A DNA stretch of 16,704 nt from SAR116 cluster bacterium (GTDB taxonomy: Bacteria > Pseudomonadota > Alphaproteobacteria > Puniceispirillales > Puniceispirillaceae): contig PBLR01000035.1 in the NCBI GenBank assembly GCA_002722385.1, forward strand, positions 1 through 16,704, read 5' to 3'. The notes under the pieces are model-generated. The model was not told where the DNA came from. It worked only from the letters and a program-made list of their open reading frames with translations, and searched no databases. The translations under genes were made by a program, and so were the position numbers. Shown one piece after another: positions 1 through 8,207 of this stretch (its first letter is position 1; each line of letters begins with the position of its first letter).

Positions 1-345
1 CATTGCGGGCCAAGAGATGAAGCTGAGTTTAGCTGCGGCGGCGAAGCCCATATCGCCCGGCCGCTGGCCGAGAATAAAATCAGCGATCGCGAGTTTGCCG
101 ATTATCTGTTCCTGCGGGATAATCCCAAGGGAGTGTTTTTGGAACGCTGGCGGCATGCGGCGGGATGCCGGCGCTGGTTCAATGTGGTCCGTGATACCGT
201 CAGCCACCAGATTATAGAAATCTATGCGATGGGCAGCCTGCCGAAAAGCAAGGCCGGAAAGAATGCCTATCAGACCAGCTGGCGCCGCGATACAGCTGCT
301 GAAGCCGCGGCCAAACCTGTGAAAAATGGTAAGGGGGCACGCTGA
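1..345 (+). CDS. soxD: Sarcosine oxidase delta subunit (5' truncated)
   Basis: Small zinc-binding subunit of heterotetrameric sarcosine oxidase (SoxBDAG), which oxidatively demethylates sarcosine to glycine in the cytoplasm. The reading frame is open from the first base, giving 114 visible residues. Only a few N-terminal residues are missing: visible residue 2 is a Cys that fits the second Cys of the family's N-terminal CPxCG zinc motif. The other usual zinc ligands are visible as His52 and Cys56 in RWRHAAGC. Between them lie the family-typical segments GGEAHIARP, DYLFLRDNPKG and WFNVVRDTVS. The C-terminus is a basic, Lys/Ala-rich tail of about 30 residues beyond the conserved core. The stop codon shares one base with the soxA start (TGATG), so translation is probably coupled. 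soxB is expected immediately upstream, outside the window. Confidence 0.93.
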   Translation, partial: HCGPRDEAEFSCGGEAHIARPLAENKISDREFADYLFLRDNPKGVFLERWRHAAGCRRWFNVVRDTVSHQIIEIYAMGSLPKSKAGKNAYQTSWRRDTAAEAAAKPVKNGKGAR

Positions 346-3300
346 TGGCACGGCGCAAACAAACCATGAGAGCGACTTCCGGTGCCGCCACCTCATCACA
401 GACGCCTGTCCGCTTCAGCTTTGACGGCAAGAGCTATACAGGCTTTGCCGGTGATACGCTGGCCTCTGCCTTGCTGGCTAATAATGTGCATCTGGTGGGC
501 CGATCATTTAAATATCACCGCCCGCGCGGCATTATGGCCGCCGGCGCAGAAGAAGCCAACGCGCTGGTCCAGGTCGGCATAGGCGGCCGGGTGGAGCCTA
601 ATCTACGGGCAACACAGGTAGAGCTGTATGACGGGCTGGTCGCCAAATCGCAAAACCGCTTTCCCAGCCTGAAATTTGATGTGGGTGAGGTGAACTCGCT
701 GCTGTCTCGGTTTTTTCCGGCCGGATTTTATTACAAGACCTTTATGTGGCCGGCCTCATTCTGGATGAGTTACGAAAAAGTCATCCGCCATGCTGCAGGT
801 CTGGGCAAGGTCGGTGATGATCATAATGACCCCGACAGATATGAAAAACGCCACGCCCATTTTGAAATTGTAGTCGTTGGCGGTGGGGCGTGCGGGCTGA
901 TGGCCGCGCATGAAGCGGCCAAAAGCGGCAAGCGCGTGTTGATCTGTGAAGACGGGCCGCGGTTCGGGGGCTGGCTGAACAGTATAAGTGATGTGCAGAT
1001 TGACGGTCAGAGCGCACAAGACTGGATCGCCGCAACGCTTGCCCAGCTGGAGGCGATGGAAAATGTGACTGTCCTGGCACGCACCAGCCTGTTTGGCTAT
1101 GGCGATCATAATTACTTAGCCCTGGCTGAACGGGTCACAGATCATCTGGCTGACAAGCCTGCGCATCTGCCGCGCATGCGGATGTGGAAGGTACGGGCAG
1201 GACAAGTCATTCTGGCGACCGGGGCGATTGAACGCCCGCTGGTGTTTTCAGGTAATGATCTGCCCGGAGTGATGCTGGCCTCTGCGGTGCAGACCTATCT
1301 GGGTGAATATGGCGTGCTGCCCGGCAGACGCGCTGTTGTGATGACCAATAATGACGCCGCTTGGCAGACCGCCTTTGCGCTGCAGCAGGCAGGATGCCTG
1401 ATTAAAGCCATTGTGGATACACGGCCCGCCCCGACAGCCGCGCTGATGCGCCAGGCCAAAGCCCTGAATATAGAGGTACTGGCAGGGTACGGCATTACCG
1501 CGGCACATGGGCATCTGAAGGTTGCGCGTGTTGAGGTCTCACCGCTGTCTGCTGACGGCACAGCTGTCGCCGGAGATGCCGCGCATATCGATTGTGATTG
1601 TGTTTTGATGTCAGGCGGGCTGAGCCCCGTGGTGCATTTGCATTCGCAAGCCAGAGGCAAGCTGATGTGGGATGAGAAAACTTTATGTTTCCGCCCGTCC
1701 ACAACACATGAGGCAGAACAATCAGTTGGTGCCTGTAACGGCAGTTTTGATCTGCAAAAGGGCCTGAGAGAAGCTGTGGCCGCCGCCAGCCGGGCCGCCA
1801 AGGCCGTTGGCCAGCCAATTGAGGCAGGAGACGTTCCGGTAGTCAGCGCGCCGCGGATAAACCGGGCCCCGATGGCCATCTGGTCTATCCCGAACGGCCA
1901 GGGTGAAGGAGAAGGCGGCAAAGCCTTTGTTGATTTCCAGAATGATGTCACCGCCTCAGATATCAAGCTGGCGGTGCGTGAAGGCTATCATTCGGTTGAG
2001 CATGTCAAACGCTACACCACCACCGGCATGGCCACAGATCAGGGCAAAACATCAAACATCAATGCGCTGGCAATATTGGCTGAACAGCTGGGTGAGGCTA
2101 TCCCGGAAGTGGGCACAACCACTTTCCGTATGCCCTATACGCCGACCTCTATGGGGATGATCGCCGGCCGCGCCATCGGCGGGCTGTTTGATCCGGTGCG
2201 CACCACCCCGATGGACAGCTGGCACAGACAGGCAGAGGCAAAATTTGAACATGTCGGCCAGTGGATGCGCGCCTGGTATTATCCGAAAGATGGCGAGAGC
2301 ATGGAAGACGCCGTCAACCGAGAAGTTGTGGCGGCCAGAACAACAGCAGGCCTGCTGGATGCCTCAACCTTGGGCAAAATAGATATCAAAGGCCCTGATG
2401 CGGCTGAATTCCTGAACCGGATTTACACCAATGCCTGGCTGAAGCTGGGAATCGGAAAATGCCGTTATGGGCTGATGTGTAAAGATGACGGTATGGTCAT
2501 GGATGACGGGGTCACCACACGGCTGGCTGAAGATCATTTCCATATGACCACAACAACCGGCGGGGCCGCCGGGGTTCTGGACTGGCTGGAAGAATGGCTG
2601 CAGACAGAATGGCCAGAGCTGGATGTGTATCTGACGTCTGTAACCGAACAATGGGCGGTCGCCACCCTGTCCGGCCCAGCCGCAAAAGATATCTTAACCG
2701 CCGCCGGTGTCGATATTGACCTGTCTGATGATGCGTTCAGCTTTATGTCAATGAAAGAAGGGCATATCAGCGGCCTGCCTGCCCGTATCTTCCGGATTTC
2801 CTTTACCGGTGAGCTGTCTTACGAGATCAATGTGCCGGCCCGTTATGGGACGGCTCTGTGGACAGCCCTGATGAAGGCAGGCGCGCCCCATGGTATCACC
2901 CCTTATGGCACAGAAGCCATGCATGTGCTGCGCGGGGAAAAGGGCTTTATCATCGTCGGCCAAGAAACAGATGGCACGGTTACGCCGCATGATCTGGGGA
3001 TGAGCTGGATCGTGTCCAGCAAGAAAGATGACTTTATCGGCAAACGCGCGTTGGAGCGGGCCTCTATGGCCGATCCCCAGCGCAAACAGCTGGTCGGCCT
3101 GCTGACAGAGGATCCAAAACAGGTCATCCCAGAAGGGGCACATGCGGTTCTGGACCCTAACCAGCCGGCACCGATGGAGATGCTGGGGCATGTCACCTCA
3201 TCTTACTACAGCCCGAATCTGGGCCATTCCATTGCGATGGCCCTGCTGAAAGGCGGGCATAACAGAAGTGGCGAGACCGTCTATATCCCGATGCTGGATG

Positions 3301-3380
3301 GCCAGCCGCCGATTAAGGCACGGATCACAGAGACCAGCTTTTATGACCCACAAGGAGACCGGTTAAATGGGGCAGACTAG
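345..3380 (+). CDS. soxA: Sarcosine oxidase alpha subunit
   Basis: Large subunit (1011 aa, usual length) of heterotetrameric sarcosine oxidase. In this family it binds NAD and folate, and passes the methyl carbon released by the beta subunit to tetrahydrofolate. Order of parts: an N-terminal ferredoxin-like Fer2_4 segment at about residues 20-100 (VRFSFDGKSY, SFKYHRPRGI); a Rossmann dinucleotide site at about 174-210 (VVVGGGACGLMAA, then RFGGW); a second nucleotide-binding half from about 290 (ILATGAIERP, then VVMTNNDAA); and a GcvT/aminomethyltransferase-like folate domain at about 620-1000 (LDASTLGKIDIKGPDA, FTGELSYEINVP, DLGMSW, IGKRAL). The ATG at 345 overlaps the soxD stop by one base and has an AAGGGGG Shine-Dalgarno 7 nt upstream. 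The 3' end overlaps soxG by 14 nt. No damage is visible. Confidence 0.96.
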   Translation: MARRKQTMRATSGAATSSQTPVRFSFDGKSYTGFAGDTLASALLANNVHLVGRSFKYHRPRGIMAAGAEEANALVQVGIGGRVEPNLRATQVELYDGLVAKSQNRFPSLKFDVGEVNSLLSRFFPAGFYYKTFMWPASFWMSYEKVIRHAAGLGKVGDDHNDPDRYEKRHAHFEIVVVGGGACGLMAAHEAAKSGKRVLICEDGPRFGGWLNSISDVQIDGQSAQDWIAATLAQLEAMENVTVLARTSLFGYGDHNYLALAERVTDHLADKPAHLPRMRMWKVRAGQVILATGAIERPLVFSGNDLPGVMLASAVQTYLGEYGVLPGRRAVVMTNNDAAWQTAFALQQAGCLIKAIVDTRPAPTAALMRQAKALNIEVLAGYGITAAHGHLKVARVEVSPLSADGTAVAGDAAHIDCDCVLMSGGLSPVVHLHSQARGKLMWDEKTLCFRPSTTHEAEQSVGACNGSFDLQKGLREAVAAASRAAKAVGQPIEAGDVPVVSAPRINRAPMAIWSIPNGQGEGEGGKAFVDFQNDVTASDIKLAVREGYHSVEHVKRYTTTGMATDQGKTSNINALAILAEQLGEAIPEVGTTTFRMPYTPTSMGMIAGRAIGGLFDPVRTTPMDSWHRQAEAKFEHVGQWMRAWYYPKDGESMEDAVNREVVAARTTAGLLDASTLGKIDIKGPDAAEFLNRIYTNAWLKLGIGKCRYGLMCKDDGMVMDDGVTTRLAEDHFHMTTTTGGAAGVLDWLEEWLQTEWPELDVYLTSVTEQWAVATLSGPAAKDILTAAGVDIDLSDDAFSFMSMKEGHISGLPARIFRISFTGELSYEINVPARYGTALWTALMKAGAPHGITPYGTEAMHVLRGEKGFIIVGQETDGTVTPHDLGMSWIVSSKKDDFIGKRALERASMADPQRKQLVGLLTEDPKQVIPEGAHAVLDPNQPAPMEMLGHVTSSYYSPNLGHSIAMALLKGGHNRSGETVYIPMLDGQPPIKARITETSFYDPQGDRLNGAD

Positions 3381-3963
3381 TCACAGCGCACAGACACGCC
3401 AGTCAGCAACACGGCCTGAACAGATGCCAAATCCGGATGGCCAGGCAGATAACCGGCTGAGGATCACCTGTCAGGCAGGCGGGCTGATGAATCTGCGCGC
3501 TAAAGATGATATCAGCGATATCATGCGCCGCTATTTCGGCACCACTCTGCCGGAACGGCCCAACAGCTTTACCCGCAGTGGTGAGCGGCGGGCGGTCTGG
3601 CTGGGACCTGATGAGAGTTTGCTGATCTGCAGTGATCATGAGGCAGGCGAGCTGCACCGTATTTTAAGCACACAGATGGATGGGCGGCATTTTGCGCTGA
3701 GCGTGATTTCAGATGCTTTATCAGTCTATTCGCTCACCGGACCATGTATCCGTGAGGTACTGGCCAAAGGATGTGCGCTTGACCTGCATAAAACAGTATT
3801 TACACAAAGCATGTGCGCACAAACCGCCCTGGACCGGGCCGCGGTGACTTTGATCTGTGAAGGTGAGGGTGAGATCCGCCTGATCTGCCGCCGCAGCTTT
3901 GGTGACTATGTGGAAACCTGGCTGAAAGATGCCGCAACCGAATTCGGTTATGAGGTGAGGTGA
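3367..3963 (+). CDS. soxG: Sarcosine oxidase gamma subunit
   Basis: Gamma subunit (198 aa) of heterotetrameric sarcosine oxidase, a structural GcvT-like partner that completes the BDAG complex. Recognisable family segments are WLGPDESLLI (about 78-87), VISDALSVYSLTGP, the LAKGCALDLH block, and the C-terminal RRSFGDYVETWLKDAATEFG. The first 35 or so residues are polar, Gln/Ser-rich and poorly conserved, which is common for this subunit. The ATG at 3367 lies inside soxA in another frame, giving a 14-nt overlap, and is preceded by AAGGAG (3352-3357) at a 9-nt spacing, so coupled translation is likely. It is the last gene of the sox operon and converges with the MttB-family gene, whose stop is 42 nt away. 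Confidence 0.92.
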   Translation: MGQTSHSAQTRQSATRPEQMPNPDGQADNRLRITCQAGGLMNLRAKDDISDIMRRYFGTTLPERPNSFTRSGERRAVWLGPDESLLICSDHEAGELHRILSTQMDGRHFALSVISDALSVYSLTGPCIREVLAKGCALDLHKTVFTQSMCAQTALDRAAVTLICEGEGEIRLICRRSFGDYVETWLKDAATEFGYEVR

Positions 3964-3984
3964 GAGGACAATTTTCCCCTCACC
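3959..3984. terminator. Weak hairpin between convergent soxG and MttB-family gene
   Basis: GGTGAGAGG (3959-3967) pairs with CCCCTCACC (3976-3984) with one A·C mismatch around the loop ACAATTTT. It overlaps the soxG stop and lies 21 nt past the stop of the minus-strand gene, so it could serve both transcripts. Neither strand has a following T-run, so this is not a canonical intrinsic terminator. Confidence 0.3.
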
Positions 3985-4005
3985 CTAAATAAACAGAACA
4001 GCTGA

Positions 4006-5553
4006 TCAATATTCGCTGTCAGGCAGTTCTGATTTGCGTTTGTCCATATAGGCGATAAGAGCTTCATCAATCGCCGGATCAATTGCCGGGGCTTCATAGG
4101 CGGCCAGCATATCAATCGCTTTTTGCCGCGCGCGAGCTTCTGATTCCACGCGCCCGTCACTGTCCCACTGCTCAAAAGTGGTGTTATCGGCCATAGAAGA
4201 GCGCCAGAACGCAGTCTCAAAATTGGCTTGTGTATGGCTTGAGCCAAGGAAATGCTGGCCAGGGCCTGCCTCACGCAGTGCGTCAAGAGCCAGGCCATTT
4301 TCAGATACATCAATCCCGCTGACCATGCTGTCCATCATGGTCAGCTGATCCGCATCCAGCAACAATTTGGCATAGTCAGCCACCAGCCCGCCTTCCATCC
4401 AGCCTGCGGAATGAAGCGCGAAATTCACCCCGCCCAGAACCGTCGGCATAAGGGTGTTTGCTGATTCGTAAGCAGCCTGCGCATCTGCGGTTTTGGCCCC
4501 GGTCAGAGACCCGCCAGAGCGGAACGGCACGCCCAGTCGCCGGGCCAGCTTAGCACAACCATACAGCACCTTTGCCGGTTCAGGTGTGCCGAATGTCGGC
4601 GCGCCTGTCTGCATGGAAATTGAAGAGGCAAAGCTGCCGAAAATCACCGGCGCGCCAGGATTTACAGCCTGGGCAAAGGCAATCCCGCTCATCGCTTCTG
4701 CCAGAATCTGTGTCAAGGTTCCGGCCACAGAAACAGGTGACATCGCCCCGGCCAGAATAAACGGTGAGATCACCGTCCCCTGCCCGTTACGGGCGTAAAC
4801 CTTCAGCGCGCCCAGCATGGTGTCATCCCAGGTCATCGGCGAATTCGCATTGATCAGGGATACGGTCACACAGTTCGGGCCGACAAAGTCTTCACCAAAC
4901 ACGATTTTGGCCATATTCACAGTATCCTGTGCCCGTTCAGGGGCGGTCACAGACCCCATAAACGGCTTGTCAGAATAACGCAGATGGGCATACACCATAT
5001 CCAGATGCCGCTTGGTCACAGGCAAATCAACAGGCTCACAAACAGTACCGCCTGAATGATGCAGACCAGGCAGCATATAAATCAGCTTCACAAAATTATT
5101 GAAATCTTCAATTTCAGCATAGCGGCGCTCACCGGTCAGATCGCGCACAAAAGGCGGGCCGTAAACAGGCGCAAACACCGTATTCTTGCCGCCAATTTCA
5201 ACTGTGCGGGCAGAATTGCGTGCATGCTGGGTAAACGCAGATGGCGCGGTTTTACATAATTCGCGCGCCAGACCGCGCGGGAAATGCACCCGCTCACCTT
5301 TGATATCACATCCCTTATCTTTCAAGATGGTCAAAGCTTCGGGATCATCACGAAAATCAATACCGATTTCTTCCAATACAGTTTCGGCATTATTTTCGAT
5401 CAGCTGGCACGCCTCTTCACTGAGAATGTCAACAGGTTCAATCTGGCGAACAAGATAGGGTGAGCTGATTGTCTGTGCCGCCCCTCTGGCTTCACGACGT
5501 GCCCCGCGGCCACCACCTCTGCGGCTTTTTCTTTCTGGTGTGATATCATCCAT
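4006..5553 (-). CDS. MttB-family (non-pyrrolysine) trimethylamine methyltransferase-like protein
   Basis: 515-aa member of the MttB superfamily (TIM-barrel corrinoid methyltransferases). The founding methanogen enzyme uses pyrrolysine encoded by in-frame UAG to demethylate trimethylamine. This gene has no in-frame UAG, so it belongs with non-pyrrolysine homologues such as glycine betaine methyltransferase MtgB; the substrate here is probably a quaternary or tertiary methylamine. Visible features: a strongly basic Arg/Gly N-terminus (residues 8-22); FAPVYGPPFVRDL (about 127-139); the conserved block GGSLTGAKTADAQAAYE (about 347-363); and the C-terminal GPGQHFLGSSHTQ (about 430-442). The ATG at 5553 has AAGGA 9 nt upstream. 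It starts 41 nt after the flavoprotein gene, clearly the same operon. No corrinoid protein or reactivase gene is in the window. The family is certain; the substrate is inferred. Confidence 0.88.
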   Translation of the reverse strand: MDDITPERKSRRGGGRGARREARGAAQTISSPYLVRQIEPVDILSEEACQLIENNAETVLEEIGIDFRDDPEALTILKDKGCDIKGERVHFPRGLARELCKTAPSAFTQHARNSARTVEIGGKNTVFAPVYGPPFVRDLTGERRYAEIEDFNNFVKLIYMLPGLHHSGGTVCEPVDLPVTKRHLDMVYAHLRYSDKPFMGSVTAPERAQDTVNMAKIVFGEDFVGPNCVTVSLINANSPMTWDDTMLGALKVYARNGQGTVISPFILAGAMSPVSVAGTLTQILAEAMSGIAFAQAVNPGAPVIFGSFASSISMQTGAPTFGTPEPAKVLYGCAKLARRLGVPFRSGGSLTGAKTADAQAAYESANTLMPTVLGGVNFALHSAGWMEGGLVADYAKLLLDADQLTMMDSMVSGIDVSENGLALDALREAGPGQHFLGSSHTQANFETAFWRSSMADNTTFEQWDSDGRVESEARARQKAIDMLAAYEAPAIDPAIDEALIAYMDKRKSELPDSEY

Positions 5554-5594
5554 GTTCTGTCGTCCTTATCTGTCGGAACTGCTTTATCTGCGCA

Positions 5595-8030
5595 TCACCC
5601 GCGCAGGCGTTCATTGGCCGGATCAAACGGGCTTTCTTCAATAATTTCTGCAGCGAACCGATCCCCCAGAATGTCAATCTCAAGGGCGGTTCCCAGATCT
5701 GCACAATCCGGCGAGACCATGGCCAAGGCCAGCGATTTGCCGAGGCGGAATCCATATCCCCCTGAGGTGGCGCGGCCAACAAGTTCGCCATCACGGTAAA
5801 TCGGATTGCCGCCGATCACATCTCTGTCCGCGGTATCTTTGATTTCCAGCGTCACAAAGCTGTTGGCAAAGCCTTTTTCCTGCCAGGCCAGTAGCCCCTC
5901 ACGGCCGATAAAGTCAGGCTTCTGGAGCTGCACAAAACGCTCAAGCCCTGATTCAAGAGCGGCATATTCAATGCTCATCTCTGTGCCGACCATACGGTAG
6001 GATTTTTCCAGACGCATCGCATCCATTGCCCGTATGCCAAAGGGTTTCAGGCCAAATTCCCCCCCGGTCGCCATCAGCGCATCAAAAATATGATTCTGAT
6101 ATTCGATCGGGTGATGCAGCTCCCAGCCCAGCTCGCCCACGAAATTCACCCGGGCCGCAATGGTTGGGGCCAGATGAACATCAATCTGCTGGGCCGACAG
6201 CCACGGGAAGGCAGATGAGGACAGATCTGTTCTGGTCAGCTTTTGCAGCACATCACGTGATTTTGGCCCGGCCAGAACCAGAACACCCATAGAATTGGTA
6301 AGATCCGTGAAGCTGACAGATCGGTCATCAGGCATATGTTTTTTCAGCCAGTCATGATCCAGACGCTGGGTCGCCCCGGCAGACACAATATAGAAGCTGT
6401 CATCTGATTCCCGCATGATGGTGAATTCAGAATGCACACCCCCGCGCGGGGCCAGCGCATGTGCCAGGATCAGGCGGCCTGTCTTGCGCGGCAATTTATT
6501 GGCGATCACCTGTTCAAGAAAGGCTTCTGCCCCCGGGCCTTCTATCCGGCATTTGGCAAAAGCAGACATATCCAACAAGCCGCAATTTTCCGTGACGTTC
6601 TTGACCTCTGCCCCGACATGGTCAAACCAGTCTGACCGGCGGAACGACCAGTGATCTTCAGCCTTCACCCCTTCAGGGGCAAACCAGTTTGCCCGTTCCC
6701 AGCCGAATTTCTGGCCGAAAACAGCGCCCATCGCCTTGAGGCGATCATAACAAGGGGCGGAGCGTAACGGGCGGGCCGCTTCGCGTTCTTCGTCCGGGAA
6801 ATGAACCGTGAAGACATTGGCATAAGCTTCTTCATTCTTTTCTTTGAGATAGCTTTTGGTCGCATAGGACCCAAACCGGCGCGGATCAACGCCCATCATG
6901 TCAATGGTCGGCTCTCCTTCAACAATCCATTCTGCTAGCTGCCAGCCTGCCCCGCCAGCAGCCGTAATGCCGAAGCTGTGCCCTTCATTCAGCCAGAAAT
7001 TCGGCAAATCCCAGGCTGGTCCCACGATCGGGCTGCCATCTGGTGTATAGGCAATCGCGCCATTATAGACTTTTTTCACCCCGACCTCAGCAAAGGCAGG
7101 GACACGGGCGATGGCTGATTCAATATGCGGCATCAGCCTTTCCAAATCTTCCTGGAACAGTTCATATTCAGAATTGTCATCCGGCCCGTCAAAATAACAG
7201 ACCGGTGCACCAACTTCATAAGGCCCCAGCAACAGACCGCCATTTTCTTCGCGCATATACCAGGACCCGTCAGCCTCTCGTAATACGCCCATTTCCGGCA
7301 GGCCTTTGGCCTGACGCTCCTGAATCGCAGGATGTGGTTCGGTGACGATATATTGATGTTCAACCGGAATAACCGGAATATCCAGACCGACCATCTCGCC
7401 GGTTTTGCGGGCAAAATTACCTGTTGCAGAGACCACATGCTCACAAGTGATCTCGCCCTTGTCTGTGGTGATTTTCCATTCTCCGGAGCTGGTCTGCGAA
7501 ATCGATGTCACAGTGGTGTTCCGGTAAATCTCTGCCCCATTATCACGTGCGCCCTTGGCCAGAGCCTGGGTGAGGTCAGCAGGCTGGATATAGCCATCCC
7601 AGGGGTGACGGATCGCGCCAATCAGGCCATCTGTGACCGCCAATGGCCAGATATCCACCACCTCATCCGGGGTTAGCTTGTCCACCTGAACACCAATGGT
7701 CTCCGCCACACCGGCATATTGCATATATTCATCCATTCGATCTTGCCTGGTGGCCAGACGGATATTGGACACGCGGGACAGGCCGGCATATTGGCCTGTT
7801 TCTTCTTCAAGGCGGCCATAAAGATCAACTGAATATTTGTGAATCTGTCCCACCGAATAAGACATATTGAACAACGGCAACAGCCCGGCCGCATGCCAGG
7901 TTGACCCTGATGTCAGCTCTTTTCGTTCAATCAGAACACAATCTGTCCAGCCTTTTTTGGCCAGATGATACAATGTGCTGACGCCGACAACGCCGCCGCC
8001 AATAATCACAACCCGCGCATGACTTTTCAT
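5595..8030 (-). CDS. GcvT-family FAD oxidoreductase (dimethylglycine/sarcosine dehydrogenase type)
   Basis: 811-aa two-part flavoenzyme of the dimethylglycine/sarcosine dehydrogenase family, which oxidises an N-methyl group of a glycine derivative and can load the carbon on tetrahydrofolate. The N-terminal DAO-type FAD domain has VVIIGGGVVGVSTLYHL (7-23), ELTSGSTWHAAGL (38-50), and a late FAD segment PDGSPIVGP with GHSFGITAAGGAGW (330-363). His46 in GSTWHAAGL aligns with the His that carries covalent FAD in mammalian dimethylglycine dehydrogenase. From about 425 the chain is GcvT-like (WSFRRSDWFD, LLDMSAFAKCRIEGP, FVGELGWELH, IRAMDAMRLEKSYRMVG, DFIGREGL). The ATG at 8030 follows AGGG at a suitable spacing. 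It is the first gene of a two-gene operon with the MttB-family gene. Dimethylglycine, sarcosine and related methylamines cannot be told apart from sequence alone. Confidence 0.88.
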   Translation of the reverse strand: MKSHARVVIIGGGVVGVSTLYHLAKKGWTDCVLIERKELTSGSTWHAAGLLPLFNMSYSVGQIHKYSVDLYGRLEEETGQYAGLSRVSNIRLATRQDRMDEYMQYAGVAETIGVQVDKLTPDEVVDIWPLAVTDGLIGAIRHPWDGYIQPADLTQALAKGARDNGAEIYRNTTVTSISQTSSGEWKITTDKGEITCEHVVSATGNFARKTGEMVGLDIPVIPVEHQYIVTEPHPAIQERQAKGLPEMGVLREADGSWYMREENGGLLLGPYEVGAPVCYFDGPDDNSEYELFQEDLERLMPHIESAIARVPAFAEVGVKKVYNGAIAYTPDGSPIVGPAWDLPNFWLNEGHSFGITAAGGAGWQLAEWIVEGEPTIDMMGVDPRRFGSYATKSYLKEKNEEAYANVFTVHFPDEEREAARPLRSAPCYDRLKAMGAVFGQKFGWERANWFAPEGVKAEDHWSFRRSDWFDHVGAEVKNVTENCGLLDMSAFAKCRIEGPGAEAFLEQVIANKLPRKTGRLILAHALAPRGGVHSEFTIMRESDDSFYIVSAGATQRLDHDWLKKHMPDDRSVSFTDLTNSMGVLVLAGPKSRDVLQKLTRTDLSSSAFPWLSAQQIDVHLAPTIAARVNFVGELGWELHHPIEYQNHIFDALMATGGEFGLKPFGIRAMDAMRLEKSYRMVGTEMSIEYAALESGLERFVQLQKPDFIGREGLLAWQEKGFANSFVTLEIKDTADRDVIGGNPIYRDGELVGRATSGGYGFRLGKSLALAMVSPDCADLGTALEIDILGDRFAAEIIEESPFDPANERLRG

Positions 8031-8064
8031 TTATTCACCCTTTTTCAGACAATAAAGGACTTCG

Positions 8065-8090
8065 TCTTTGATTTCAGTAGAGGACAAAGA
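8065..8090. promoter_or_regulatory. Inverted repeat upstream of the flavoprotein-MttB operon
   Basis: TCTTTG (8065-8070) and CAAAGA (8085-8090) are perfect inverted arms separated by 14 nt, 34-60 nt upstream of the minus-strand start at 8030. The position suits an operator controlling the methylamine operon. I could not identify convincing -35/-10 boxes, and 6-bp arms can arise by chance. Confidence 0.25.
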
Positions 8091-8166
8091 TACCAAACAG
8101 CACAGATGAAATATGCCCACATCCGACTTTTTCTGATCTGTTCGGGTCTGCCCGCACGCCCAGCCC

Positions 8167-8185
8167 GGCCTGCGCCAGACAGGCC
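8167..8185 (-). terminator. Short GC hairpin downstream of pdxH
   Basis: GGCCTG (8167-8172) and CAGGCC (8180-8185) form a perfect 6-bp stem with a 7-nt loop, 22 nt past the pdxH stop. No T-run follows on the minus strand, so it would be at best a weak or factor-assisted terminator separating pdxH from the downstream flavoprotein gene. Confidence 0.3.
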
Positions 8186-8207
8186 CGCCCCCGCATCAGT
8201 TCTGCGG

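Noticed and set aside
1295..1966. 223-codon open frame antisense to soxA
   Set aside because: Soxa coding is unambiguous on the other strand; the antisense product is Ser/Ala/Pro-rich, shows no family motif, and is typical of a frame opposite a GC-biased gene.
2748..3191. 147-codon open frame antisense to the SoxA folate domain
   Set aside because: His/Arg/Cys-rich shadow with no recognisable domain or ribosome binding site; the plus-strand frame is conserved.
4006..5553. Possible pyrrolysine (UAG) read-through in the MttB-family gene
   Set aside because: The frame is continuous for 515 codons with no in-frame UAG, and ends at a UGA after a normal C-terminus.
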